Of a stretch of DNA of 64,000 bases, positions 17,308 to 25,587 are shown piece by piece. The stretch is from the NCBI RefSeq assembly GCF_002879865.1, contig NZ_PNXY01000009.1, forward strand, positions 185,829-249,828, given 5' to 3'. Both the position numbers and the translations under genes were made by a program. Each line of letters begins with the position of its first letter. Positions within the stretch are counted from its first letter, which is position 1. The DNA is from Paraburkholderia rhynchosiae. Lineage in GTDB: Bacteria; Pseudomonadota; Gammaproteobacteria; Burkholderiales; Burkholderiaceae. A model generated the notes under the pieces. The model did not search any database and was not told the DNA's origin. It saw nothing but the letters and a program-made list of their open reading frames with translations.

Positions 17308-18231
17308 TCAAGTCGCAAAGGTCATCCAGCGTTCCTCGAGATTGAGATTCTTCACGCGCTCCATTAGGAAATCAGTGAAAACTCTGATTTTCGCCGGCTG
17401 GTAACGCCTGCTTTGATAAGCCAGGTTGATGGTCAGACGTGGTAGCTGCCAGTCTTCGAGTACCGGAACGAGGCGCCCCGACACGATGTCATCGTGGATG
17501 ATGTAAAGGGGCTGCACGACAATTCCGAGTCCCGCACGTCCGGCCGCCACGATGACCTGGCCTTCGTTTGAGTCCAGGGCACTGGTGATGGCGATATTGC
17601 GCTCTTCCTTTCCGCGACGGAGGTGAAGCAAACAGGGGTCAACAGCAAGGTTGTAGACGAGCATGTTGTGCTGCTCCAGGTCCTCCGGGTTCTGAGGACG
17701 ACCGTGAGCCGCGAGGTAAGCTGGTGACGCGGCCAGCACTCGCCGGGTCTCAGCAAGACGTCGAATGGTGATGCCCGAGTCTCCCTCGTGCTCCTTGGTG
17801 CGAATGGCGATGTCTATCCCGGCTTCGATGAAGTTCTGGTACTGATTCGCCGCGACGATTTGCACCGACAGGTTGGGATAGCGCTTGAGGAACTCGGGAA
17901 GCGATGGAGCGATGTGCATCATTGCGAATGACACGGAACCCGTCACGCGAAGAACGCCCTTCGGACTGACCGCCTCTTCGGAAGCAATCGAGTCAGCCTC
18001 GGACAGTTCAGAGATAACTGCGGTGCAGCGACGATGATATTCACGACCGGCGTCAGTGAGCCACATGCGCCGCGTCGTCCGTTCTATCAACCGGGCGCCG
18101 AGGCGCTCTTCCAACGAGCTCAGCGTTCGGCTCGCCGCAGCGTTTGACATGTCAAGTTGCTCGGCCGCCTTCGACAGGCTGCCCAAATCGGCAGTGAGCA
18201 CAAACAACTGCAATTGCGTCCAGCGGTCCAT
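17308..18231 (-). CDS. LysR family transcriptional regulator
   Basis: A 307-residue LTTR. N-terminal winged helix: LQLFVLTADLGSLSKAAE, then SNAAASRTLSSLEERLG recognition helix; C-terminal effector domain of the CrgA-like type (VLRVTGSVSFAMMHIAP). It lies between two copies of the promoter module, one driving the ADH operon and one driving the dioxygenase operon, and has a strong dyad just upstream (18336-18367). Position makes it the leading candidate for regulator of the catabolic regulon, with autoregulation through one of the two dyad types. Which site it binds is not shown by sequence. Confidence 0.9.
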   Translation of the reverse strand: MDRWTQLQLFVLTADLGSLSKAAEQLDMSNAAASRTLSSLEERLGARLIERTTRRMWLTDAGREYHRRCTAVISELSEADSIASEEAVSPKGVLRVTGSVSFAMMHIAPSLPEFLKRYPNLSVQIVAANQYQNFIEAGIDIAIRTKEHEGDSGITIRRLAETRRVLAASPAYLAAHGRPQNPEDLEQHNMLVYNLAVDPCLLHLRRGKEERNIAITSALDSNEGQVIVAAGRAGLGIVVQPLYIIHDDIVSGRLVPVLEDWQLPRLTINLAYQSRRYQPAKIRVFTDFLMERVKNLNLEERWMTFAT

Positions 18232-18335
18232 CGTCTACCTCGTCACATCCTGGTGGAAAAATCGGAAGGGATTCTTCCAGCCCTTCCGAGCCAAATATGC
18301 CGTAGACGAGAGGATTGATAAACCGCCTCTGGGTA

Positions 18336-18367
18336 TTCGATTTGTAGACTGAATTTCTACAATCGAA
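18336..18367. promoter_or_regulatory. Extended dyad with GTAGA-N7-TCTAC core
   Basis: Arms TTCGATTTGTAGA and TCTACAATCGAA are complementary apart from one extra T. It is in the 304-base divergent gap between the LysR gene (18231) and the dioxygenase gene (18536), about 105 bases from the LysR start. The related site at 1952-1968 also ends TCTACAATC. Likely autoregulatory operator. Confidence 0.6.
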
Positions 18368-18428
18368 GGGCGCTGACGGATGCGCTCGTATGCCGTCGCC
18401 CGCTGAAATGCGCGTTTACAACTCGATT

Positions 18429-18469
18429 CTTCCGGAGGAAGGAAATGTCATTTCACTTCGAGGCATTTT
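18429..18469 (+). promoter_or_regulatory. Regulon promoter module, copy 4
   Basis: CTTCC-N7-GGAAA (18429-18445), ATTTCA, and GCATTTT starting exactly 17 bases after GGAAA (18463). One arm base differs from the other copies. It lies about 67-107 bases upstream of the hydroxyquinol dioxygenase gene, placing ring cleavage under the same control as the two importers. Confidence 0.7.
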
Positions 18470-18535
18470 ATTTACCCGGATGACCCATTACCTTTCGTTT
18501 TCAGACGCCTTGAGCGCACAACGGAGACACGCACG

Positions 18536-19417
18536 ATGCGCAACATCAACGAAGACACCATCACTCAAGCCGTTATCGCCTCGCTCGCAGACTGCAAGAA
18601 CGCGAGACTGAGGACCGTAATGACGAGCCTGGTTCAACATCTCCACGCGTTTGCCCGCGACGTTCATCTCACTGAGGACGAGTGGTTCAAAGCAATCAAA
18701 TTTCTGACGGAAGTAGGACACATCACCGATGACAAACGGCAGGAATTCATTCTGCTGTCTGACACGCTTGGCCTTTCGATGCTGGTCATGTCGCAGAACA
18801 ATCGGAAGCCATCAAATTGCACCGAAGCGACCGTGTTTGGGCCGTTTTATGTGAAGGGGGCGCCTCTCTACAACAACGGTGACGACATTTCAAATGGTGC
18901 GAAAGGTGCGCCTTGTTATGTGAGTGGGCAGGTTCGCGGCGCCGGAGGTGAAAGCATCGCAAACGCGCAAATTGACGTTTGGCAATCGGACGAAGATGGT
19001 TTCTACGATGTCCAGAACCTCGACGAGGCAGGCAACGCCATCCATCGTGGTCGCGGCCGATTGAAGGCAGATGCTGAAGGGTTCTTCAACTTCCGCTCGA
19101 TTCTTGCCGAGGCATATCCCATCCCGCACGACGGGCCCGTTGGACGCATGCTGGCCGCTGTCGGTCGTCATCCGTGGCGGCCAGCCCACCTGCACTTCAT
19201 GATTGAAGCGCCAGGTTACGAGACGCTCATCACGCATGTGTTCCGTGACGGAGACCAGTATCTGGACTCGGACGTCGTGTTTGGAGTGCGCTCATCGCTG
19301 ATTTCCGAGTGGAAACGACATGAGCCGGGTGTGGCGCCGGACGGCCGCGAAATGACGGTCCCGTGGTACTCGCTTGAATACGACTTCGTGCTTAACCCTT
19401 CGGAGGTCCACGCATGA
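18536..19417 (+). CDS. Hydroxyquinol 1,2-dioxygenase (intradiol)
   Basis: A 293-residue non-haem Fe(III) intradiol dioxygenase. The N-terminal helical dimerisation domain (about residues 1-95) precedes a beta core with GPFYVKGAP; iron ligands are expected at the Tyr in GFYDVQ (near 156), the Tyr in EAYPIPHDGP (near 193) and the two His in HPWRPAHLHF (near 211-220). The maleylacetate reductase in the same operon argues for hydroxyquinol rather than catechol as substrate: 1,2,4-trihydroxybenzene gives maleylacetate. Start behind CGGAGAC. Neighbouring genes overlap or abut, indicating one operon from 18536 to at least 21168. Confidence 0.9.
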   Translation: MRNINEDTITQAVIASLADCKNARLRTVMTSLVQHLHAFARDVHLTEDEWFKAIKFLTEVGHITDDKRQEFILLSDTLGLSMLVMSQNNRKPSNCTEATVFGPFYVKGAPLYNNGDDISNGAKGAPCYVSGQVRGAGGESIANAQIDVWQSDEDGFYDVQNLDEAGNAIHRGRGRLKADAEGFFNFRSILAEAYPIPHDGPVGRMLAAVGRHPWRPAHLHFMIEAPGYETLITHVFRDGDQYLDSDVVFGVRSSLISEWKRHEPGVAPDGREMTVPWYSLEYDFVLNPSEVHA

Positions 19418-19764
19418 TTCGGCATATCGTTATGTGGCGTGTCAGAGGCGACTCGCCTGCGGAGCGGCTAGCCGCTTCGAACCTTGTTAAGACCAGTTTC
19501 GAAGGTTTGCGTGGCTGTATCCCCGGCATGCGGCACCTCGAGGTAGGCCTTGACTACAGCCAGGTCGATTACGCGTGCGACGCCGTTCTCATCACCGAGT
19601 TCGACTCGCAGGAAGCGTTGGAAGCATATGCGTCTCATCCCGAACATCTGCGCGTTCGTAACGAGCTCAGCGACCTTCGCACCGCGCGGTTCCAGGTCGA
19701 CTACCAGTTGGAAACGGAGTTGAGTTTCGAGCGTACAACGGAGCTACTTAATGCAAAAGCGTGA
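19414..19764 (+). CDS. Dabb (stress-responsive A/B barrel) family protein
   Basis: A 116-residue protein beginning MIRHIVMWRV, the standard opening strand of Dabb domains, with MRHLEVGLDYS and the helix EALEAYASHPEHLRV. Members are dimeric ferredoxin-like barrels; some are cyclases or aromatases in plants and bacteria, most have unknown activity. The start overlaps the dioxygenase stop (ATGA) and the end overlaps the maleylacetate reductase start by 14 bases, so translation is tightly coupled. A part in ring formation, tautomerisation or handling of an unstable intermediate is possible. Confidence 0.88.
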   Translation: MIRHIVMWRVRGDSPAERLAASNLVKTSFEGLRGCIPGMRHLEVGLDYSQVDYACDAVLITEFDSQEALEAYASHPEHLRVRNELSDLRTARFQVDYQLETELSFERTTELLNAKA

Positions 19765-20827
19765 GTTTGTTTATCAGGCGCGTGCCGGTCGGGTTGTCTT
19801 TGGCCCGGGCAGTTTGCAGCATCTCGAGCGCGAAGTGCTTCAACTGAATTCGGAACGAGCGCTCATTCTGTGCAGCCCAGAACAGAAAGAGACAGGCGAA
19901 TCCGTCGCTGGGCGCTTGGGGTCGCGAGCCGCTGCTGTCTTCGACCGCGCGGTTATGCACGTGCCACTCGAATTGGCCAAAGAAGCTCGCGCACTGGCAA
20001 GAGAGCTGAAGGCCGATTGCGCCATTGCTGTTGGAGGTGGCTCGACAATCGGTTTGGGCAAGGCAATCGCGCTCGAATCGGACCTGCCGATTCTCGCAGT
20101 TCCGACAACTTATGCGGGCAGCGAGATGACGCCTATCTATGGCATTACCGATGCGGGCCTGAAGAAGACAGGAACGGACCTGCGCGTGTTGCCGAAGACA
20201 GTGATTTACGATGCCGACCTGACGATGTCACTTCCCGTCGCGCTATCGGTCACGAGCGGCATTAACGCAATCGCCCATGCCGCTGAGGCGCTTTACTCGC
20301 GTGACGAGAATCCCGTAACAAGCCTGATGGCGGAAGAAGGTATTGCCGCTCTGGCGCGTGCTTTACCAGTCATCGTGGCCGACGCTCAAAACGTGGAGGC
20401 TCGGGCTGAGGCCCAGTACGGTGCCTGGCTCTGCGGAACGGTGTTGGGTAGCGTGGGCATGGCGCTTCATCATAAGTTGTGTCATACGCTCGGCGGAAGT
20501 TTCAACCTCCCGCACGCTCAGACACACACCATCGTTCTGCCACACGCGCTTGCGTATAACCGACAGGCCGCTCCGAAGGCCATGCAACGGATAGCCCGTG
20601 CTCTGGGTTCGGAAGACGCGGCATCGGGTGTGTATGAGCTCGCTAAACGTTGCGGCGCCCCCCTTGCGTTGAAAGACATCGGGATGACCGCTGAAGACGT
20701 CTCAAAGGCCGCCGACATAGCCAGCTCGAACCCCTACTGGAATCCTCGTCAAATTGAGCGTGATGCTTTGCTTGGGCTTCTGCAGGATGCCTTCAATGGC
20801 GTCGCACCGCGCGCCGCAATGTCCTGA
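19751..20827 (+). CDS. Maleylacetate reductase
   Basis: A 358-residue iron-type alcohol dehydrogenase family enzyme reducing maleylacetate to 3-oxoadipate with NAD(P)H. Nucleotide-binding GGGSTIGLGKAIA near residue 97, PTTYAGSEMTPIYG, and metal/substrate region NAIAHAAEALYS and LHHKLCHTLGG, all characteristic of MacA/TftE-type enzymes. It follows the dioxygenase through a small coupled gene. Together they complete the hydroxyquinol lower pathway to 3-oxoadipate, which core enzymes such as the thiolase at 59624 could then process. Confidence 0.93.
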   Translation: MQKREFVYQARAGRVVFGPGSLQHLEREVLQLNSERALILCSPEQKETGESVAGRLGSRAAAVFDRAVMHVPLELAKEARALARELKADCAIAVGGGSTIGLGKAIALESDLPILAVPTTYAGSEMTPIYGITDAGLKKTGTDLRVLPKTVIYDADLTMSLPVALSVTSGINAIAHAAEALYSRDENPVTSLMAEEGIAALARALPVIVADAQNVEARAEAQYGAWLCGTVLGSVGMALHHKLCHTLGGSFNLPHAQTHTIVLPHALAYNRQAAPKAMQRIARALGSEDAASGVYELAKRCGAPLALKDIGMTAEDVSKAADIASSNPYWNPRQIERDALLGLLQDAFNGVAPRAAMS

Positions 20828-20883
20828 TACTCAGAAGAAAAGAAACGTGGTTCAAACACCTGAATCGAAGTAAGGAGACGAAA

Positions 20884-21168
20884 ATGAACTTCACTGTCTA
20901 CTGTCTTGACCACCCGAATATGGTCGAGCGCCGTCTTGAAAACTATGACGCACACAAGGCCTATCTGCAAACTGCACCTGTGAAGACGCTTATCTCCGGG
21001 CCGCTGACGAAGGCAGATGGTCAGACGATGATTGGCAGCTTCTTTCTCTACGAAGCCGATGGCATCGAAGAAATTAAGAGTTTCGTAGAAGCTGACCCGT
21101 TCAACAAAGCCGGAATTTGGGACACGGTCGACATCAGGCCTTTCATTAAGCGGGTCGACAACCGCTGA
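20884..21168 (+). CDS. YciI family protein
   Basis: A 94-residue YciI-like protein with opening strand NFTVYCLDHPN, the conserved HKAYLQ helix and SGPLTKADGQTMIGSFFLYEA, then FVEADPFNKAGIW. The fold is the dimeric ferredoxin-like barrel shared with muconolactone isomerase; activity is usually unknown. Start behind AAGGAGA, 56 bases after maleylacetate reductase, same operon. It is the third small ferredoxin-fold protein of the regulon (with ABM and Dabb). Confidence 0.9.
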   Translation: MNFTVYCLDHPNMVERRLENYDAHKAYLQTAPVKTLISGPLTKADGQTMIGSFFLYEADGIEEIKSFVEADPFNKAGIWDTVDIRPFIKRVDNR

Positions 21169-21290
21169 ACTGTCGTTTCACAGCGTCGTTTATTTTCTAC
21201 CTCGCAACCGCGAGGTGCGGGTCGCGCTTGTTCTCGAAAAACAGACGACATTGAACGCTCGCAAAATACAGAACATCGAACGGAGACATC

Positions 21291-22094
21291 ATGGAGACAG
21301 GCCTGGAAGGGAAGATTGTGCTCATCACGGGCGGGGCACAAGGAATCGGACGCGCAACAGCATTAGGTTTCGCACGTGAGGGCGCACGTCTTTGCGTCAT
21401 CGACATCGACGCGAATGCGCTCGAGGAAACCAAGTCGGAATTGCGCTCGCTCGGCACGAACGTCACGATTGCTCAGGCAGATTTGTCCACGGCCGATGGC
21501 GTGAAAAGCGGCATCGACGCGGCCCTCAAGTCACACAACGGGCAGGTGGACATTCTCGTGAACAACGTGGGCGCGGGAAAGGTCCGCACGTTCGAAGAAC
21601 TCTCGGACGAGGAATGGGATTTCACGATGAATCTCAACTTCATGAGCTACGTCCGGACGTGTCGATACCTGCTGCCTGTGCTGCGCGCTCGCGAGAAGTC
21701 GGTGATTATCAACAACGCGTCTGACCTGGCGCGCCAGCCTGAGCCTGTTCCGATTGACTATTCCGCGTCCAAGGCTGCTGTCCTCGCGTTGACAAAGGGG
21801 CTGGCCCGAGCGGAAGCGCCCAAGATTCGCGTGAACGCGGTCGCGCCGGGTCCAGTGTGGACGCCGTTCTGGACGAAGGACGGGGGATTCGCCGACACGA
21901 TGGGCAAATTTCACGGCATGGCTCCGAAAGATGCCGTCGAGCACGAACTGTCTCTGCGCCAGTTGCCGCTGAAGCGGTTGGGCCAGCCGGACGAAGTGGC
22001 CAACGTGATTGTTTTCATGGCTTCCGACCTCGCGTCGTTTGTCACGTCTGCCGTCTGGGGTGTCGACGGCGGCAGTATCCGCAGCCTGATTTGA
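21291..22094 (+). CDS. Short-chain dehydrogenase/reductase
   Basis: A 267-residue SDR: TGGAQGIG cofactor motif near residue 14, NNVG in place of NNAG, INNASDLA with the catalytic Ser, YSASK for Tyr-x3-Lys, and ending WGVDGGS. NAD(P)-dependent oxidoreductase on a hydroxyl or keto group. Start with CGGAGACA. It follows the YciI gene by 122 bases without an evident terminator and is probably part of the dioxygenase operon. Confidence 0.9.
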   Translation: METGLEGKIVLITGGAQGIGRATALGFAREGARLCVIDIDANALEETKSELRSLGTNVTIAQADLSTADGVKSGIDAALKSHNGQVDILVNNVGAGKVRTFEELSDEEWDFTMNLNFMSYVRTCRYLLPVLRAREKSVIINNASDLARQPEPVPIDYSASKAAVLALTKGLARAEAPKIRVNAVAPGPVWTPFWTKDGGFADTMGKFHGMAPKDAVEHELSLRQLPLKRLGQPDEVANVIVFMASDLASFVTSAVWGVDGGSIRSLI

Positions 22095-22201
22095 CGGCGA
22101 CCGGACCGAGTTGCCGCTTCGTTTCCATGAGGGACGATAGCTCGGACCGATAGACCGCGTGGGGCGTCTTTTGGCGGTCGCATTGTTCTGGGGACCAGCG
22201 T

Positions 22202-22468
22202 ATGTCTTCTTACGACCAAGTGATTGGAGCGCATGTATCGCAGAGGGAGCGCGCTTTTCTAGTCGAAGCACTCGACCTGTTGATGCGTGAGCGCTCAAAC
22301 GCGCTTCGCATCGCGACGGACGTAGCGAAAGCGCGCGGAGAGCGGGTGCCGGAAGTCCAGGAGTTTGGTCTGGACGACATCTTGCGGCTCAGCCGACAGA
22401 TTTCCGAGGTACCTTCTGCTGAACCAAGCGAGAGCAATGGGACGTCTCTCCACCTGAGACGCAAATAG
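22202..22468 (+). CDS. Small conserved-looking hypothetical protein
   Basis: An 88-residue acidic/helical protein (VSQRERAFLVEALDLLMRER, then ALRIATDVAKARGE) with no motif that I can name. A weak GGGGA site precedes the ATG. It sits between the SDR and the Gfo/Idh gene on the same strand. The amphipathic helices suggest a real but uncharacterised protein, perhaps a small regulatory or structural partner; I cannot assign a function. Confidence 0.55.
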   Translation: MSSYDQVIGAHVSQRERAFLVEALDLLMRERSNALRIATDVAKARGERVPEVQEFGLDDILRLSRQISEVPSAEPSESNGTSLHLRRK

Positions 22469-22565
22469 TCAGTGTTGGCCGACGAAATCCGTATCGACGC
22501 TTACCGAATCAAGAGTGAATAGTCGGCTCGCCAAATGGCGCGCTGACGAGAAATAGGAGACTCAT

Positions 22566-23558
22566 ATGTTGCGTATCGCTGTTCTCGGTGCCGGGCGCAT
22601 CGGAAAAATCCACGCGGCCAACGTTGCCGCTGACCGTCGGGTGAAACTCGTCGCCGTGGCGGACCCCAACAAGGAAGGTGTCGAAGCGCTCGCGGCAGAG
22701 CTGGCTTGCGACTCGTCAGTCGATTGCAAGTCGGTTGTCGACCGAGAAGATGTTGACGCAGTCATTGTAGGCACGCCGACGGACACACATATCGACCTGA
22801 CGCTGCAGGCTGTCCGGTTGGGCAAGCCGGTACTCTGCGAGAAGCCCATCGACTTGGACATAAACCGCGCACTCGCCGCAGTCGAAGAAATCGAGCGTCT
22901 TAACGGGCGCGTGATGCTTGCCTTCAATCGACGCTTCGACCCGGACGCCATGCGGCTTAAGCAGGCTATCGAAGACGGTGAGGTCGGCGATGTTCGCCAG
23001 GTCGTCATCACGAGTCGCGACCCGGGCCTCGCGCCCCGCGAGTATCTACGGCACTCGGGCGGAATCTTCCGTGACATGACCATCCACGATTTCGATACTG
23101 CTCGCTGGTTGCTCGGCGAGGAGCCTGTAGAAGTGATGGCGATGGGAAGCCGGCTGGTCGACCCGGGTCTGGAAGAGCTTCCAGACTACGACAGCGTGAT
23201 GGTGTTGTTGCGCACGGCGTCCGGCAAGCAATGTCATATCAACGGTTCGCGCCACGCGGTCTACGGCTTCGACCAACGTGTCGAAGTCTTCGGTTCGAAG
23301 GGAATGGTGCTGAATGACAACCATCGACCGTCCAGCCTGCGCCGGTGGACGAGCGAAAGGACGGAGGCGCGTGAGCCGCTGCTTAACTTCTTCCTTGAAC
23401 GACATGCTGACTCGTACAAGGTCGAGCTGGACCGCTTCCTCACGGCGCTCGAAAACAGCGCACCGATGCCCGCGACGCCTCGGGACGGCATTCGCGCTCT
23501 GCGAATCGCGAACTGTGCCCTCGAGGCGGCAAACACGGGCTGCGCAGTCAAAATTTAA
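22566..23558 (+). CDS. Gfo/Idh/MocA oxidoreductase, inositol 2-dehydrogenase-like
   Basis: A 330-residue dehydrogenase. Rossmann motif LGAGRIGKIHA at residues about 6-16, then VGTPTDTHIDL, catalytic CEKPID near residue 95, FNRRFDPDA near 120 and GGIFRDMTIHDFD containing the D-x3-H pair used by IolG enzymes. The length and these segments are closest to the myo-inositol/scyllo-inositol dehydrogenase group that oxidises a ring hydroxyl to an inosose. AGGAGA lies upstream. Its presence downstream of the hydroxyquinol genes is the strongest single argument that the regulon handles a cyclitol; the substrate itself remains unproven. Confidence 0.9.
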   Translation: MLRIAVLGAGRIGKIHAANVAADRRVKLVAVADPNKEGVEALAAELACDSSVDCKSVVDREDVDAVIVGTPTDTHIDLTLQAVRLGKPVLCEKPIDLDINRALAAVEEIERLNGRVMLAFNRRFDPDAMRLKQAIEDGEVGDVRQVVITSRDPGLAPREYLRHSGGIFRDMTIHDFDTARWLLGEEPVEVMAMGSRLVDPGLEELPDYDSVMVLLRTASGKQCHINGSRHAVYGFDQRVEVFGSKGMVLNDNHRPSSLRRWTSERTEAREPLLNFFLERHADSYKVELDRFLTALENSAPMPATPRDGIRALRIANCALEAANTGCAVKI

Positions 23559-23578
23559 TCGGGGCGTTCGTCCCGTTG

Positions 23579-23595
23579 ACCTTTGCGCTTAAGGT
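23579..23595. promoter_or_regulatory. Dyad ACCTT-N7-AAGGT upstream of LysR gene
   Basis: A perfect 5-bp inverted repeat with 7-bp spacer, 59 bases before the LysR start at 23654. Size and spacing match LTTR operators. Likely an autoregulatory site. Confidence 0.45.
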
Positions 23596-23653
23596 TGACA
23601 ATGCTCGTGGCCATGCCCTATATGTAGAACAAAAGTCTTCATCGGGGCATGAC

Positions 23654-24562
23654 ATGGCGCAGGTCGACACTTTCAGCGGAATCTTGATTTTCGTGACCGC
23701 CGCGAAGTCACGCAGCTTCACAGACGCGGCCGAAGAACTTGGGCTGACCAAGTCGGCCGTCGGGAAAGCAATCGCGAAACTGGAGGACCGCCTCGGCGCG
23801 CAACTGTTCCATCGCACCACGAGAAGCATCTCGCTCACGGCCGACGGCGATGCATATTTCGCAGCGTGCGCGTCCGCACTCGATGAAATCTCTACCGCGG
23901 AAACAGCTCTAGGCCCAGGCAACCAGCGACCCGTCGGTCGCTTGCGGATTGACATGCCTGCAGCCTTCGGTCGACGTATCCTTGTTCCGATATTGCTCGA
24001 CATCGCTCGAAAGCACCCCGACCTGCAGTTCACGATGACCTTCTCGGACCATCTCATTGACCCGATTGAGGAAGGCGTTGACCTCGTTATTCGCTTTGGC
24101 GAACTTGAAAGCTCAAGTGGTCTGGTGGCCCGTCGCCTGACTAGCCAGCGCATGGTGATTGCGGCATCGCCCGACTATTTGGCGCAGCGCGGCACCCCGA
24201 CCCGGCTTGAAGACCTGAAAAATCATTCATGCATTCTCGGCTATCGCCGTGGCCAGCCGCTTTCATGGCGAGTCAATGTCAATGGTGAACCCCACCGGAT
24301 TTCGCCGCCTGCGACCTACCAGATTAGCGACGGTGACTCGATAGTTGAGGCCGCTCTGGCGGGGCTAGGACTTTGCCAGATGCCTATGTCACTCCTACGA
24401 CCCCATCTGGAGTCGGGAGCACTACTGTCAGCTCTCGAAGATATTTCGAGTGACTTCATAGATGTGCACGCCGTCTGGCCGAAGGTGGCTCACCTTCGAC
24501 CCAAGGTACGTCATGTGGTCGACACTTTTATAGAACTGGCCGAACAGGGCAAGCTGGATTGA
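23654..24562 (+). CDS. LysR family transcriptional regulator
   Basis: A 302-residue LTTR. HTH: FVTAAKSRSFTDAAEELGL and TKSAVGKAIAKLEDRLG; effector domain begins GRLRIDMPAAFG and continues with the CrgA-type DLVIRFGELE. The ATG at 23654 (MAQVD) is preferred to the upstream TTG because it begins just before the HTH in the normal place. Second LysR of the locus, immediately after the Gfo/Idh gene, so another candidate for binding the shared promoter module. Confidence 0.9.
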   Translation: MAQVDTFSGILIFVTAAKSRSFTDAAEELGLTKSAVGKAIAKLEDRLGAQLFHRTTRSISLTADGDAYFAACASALDEISTAETALGPGNQRPVGRLRIDMPAAFGRRILVPILLDIARKHPDLQFTMTFSDHLIDPIEEGVDLVIRFGELESSSGLVARRLTSQRMVIAASPDYLAQRGTPTRLEDLKNHSCILGYRRGQPLSWRVNVNGEPHRISPPATYQISDGDSIVEAALAGLGLCQMPMSLLRPHLESGALLSALEDISSDFIDVHAVWPKVAHLRPKVRHVVDTFIELAEQGKLD

Positions 24563-25587
24563 ACCTGCCGGTTTGCTAACCGCGAGAGAGCCTCGAAGCT
24601 ATGAAACAGCTCCTCTCTTGTCACCGAAGGCAAACGCCTACGACGAGGTGAAGCATGTTCGTAACTTCGCCGAAGCTCACGGGGTTTCGGAAAGAGGAAC
24701 ACGAACCATGGCGCGAGCCGCATTGCTACGGTCCTTTTCTCGAAACTGTGCAGAGCGCAACCAAGGAGTGCGTTGAAGCACTGGCGACTTCCTGTCGCAT
24801 GGCCGCGAATGTGGAATGTACGGGCGGCCGACTTCAATGGGGGAGGTAACTCGCGCGCTAATCCTTCGTCCTGGTTGCCCAATCTCCGCGTTTTGAAGTG
24901 AACAGCGATTGAAGCAATCGCACGAGAGATTTGGCAGGAGCGCTATCAATTGCAAGTAGCAAGAGACGCATCGCGCAAAGATAGCGAGTTACACAGATTA
25001 ACGATTATAAGATTACCGGAGCGCTCGACCGCGAAAACGCCTTGCCTGCAGCGCAGTTTTCAGATGTGGATACCCATTTTCTGTGTGTGAAGTACAAGTA
25101 AAACGTGGGTGGAGGACAAGTTGCGCGTGGGTGGGGGACAAGTAAAACGTGGGTGGAGGACAAGTCCCGTCGATGAACTTCGACAGAACAGTTGCGTCAC
25201 GGGAACGATGCCTGCCGAACGCAGCATCTGCAGCTTTGTACATTCTTGCATCAGGCCGTGGCCGGACATGCCGCAGTTTCAGCGTCCTCACGTACGAGTT
25301 GATTGGTCGAACGCCGTGCTCTGAAACACACGAAGCCGAACGGGAATCAAAGCCAGTAGATGCGTTGCACGCGGCACGCAACCTGATTTCGTTGCACAAC
25401 GGCATGACCGTGCGCTGCAATGGGGAAGAGTGGCCGCTCGATTTCGGTCAGGAACTGAAGGTAATCGATGCTACCTTGAAGATGGCTGGCATCGACAACG
25501 GCGCCTCAAGCTGTAGTACTTGTCGAGCGGCCCGAACTCAGGCAATCATGGATGCGAGCGGTACACAGAACCGCCAGAGGTCGACTA
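24563..25587. other. Gene-poor kilobase with decayed sequence
   Basis: About 1 kb without a convincing gene. It holds a 3 x 22-bp tandem repeat (25100-25165) and open frames of low quality. The frame 25149-25745 contains a protein-like stretch (LHAARNLISLHNGM and CNGEEWPLDFGQ around 25370-25490) but lacks a good start and runs into noise, so it may be a relic. The segment separates the hydroxyquinol regulon from the glyoxalase cluster and looks like an old insertion scar. Confidence 0.5.
25100..25165. repeat. Three tandem 22-bp repeats
   Basis: Units at 25100-25121, 25122-25143 and 25144-25165. Units 1 and 3 are identical; unit 2 differs at a few bases. The shared core is CGTGGGTGGRGGACAAGT. 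A partial ACAAGT precedes unit 1. Multiple short terminal repeats of this kind are found at ends of some insertion sequences (IS21-like), but no transposase is nearby, so it may be the remnant of an element end. Confidence 0.7.

Noticed and set aside
25100..25165. Possible CRISPR array
   Set aside because: The repeats are directly adjacent with no spacers and no cas genes are present.
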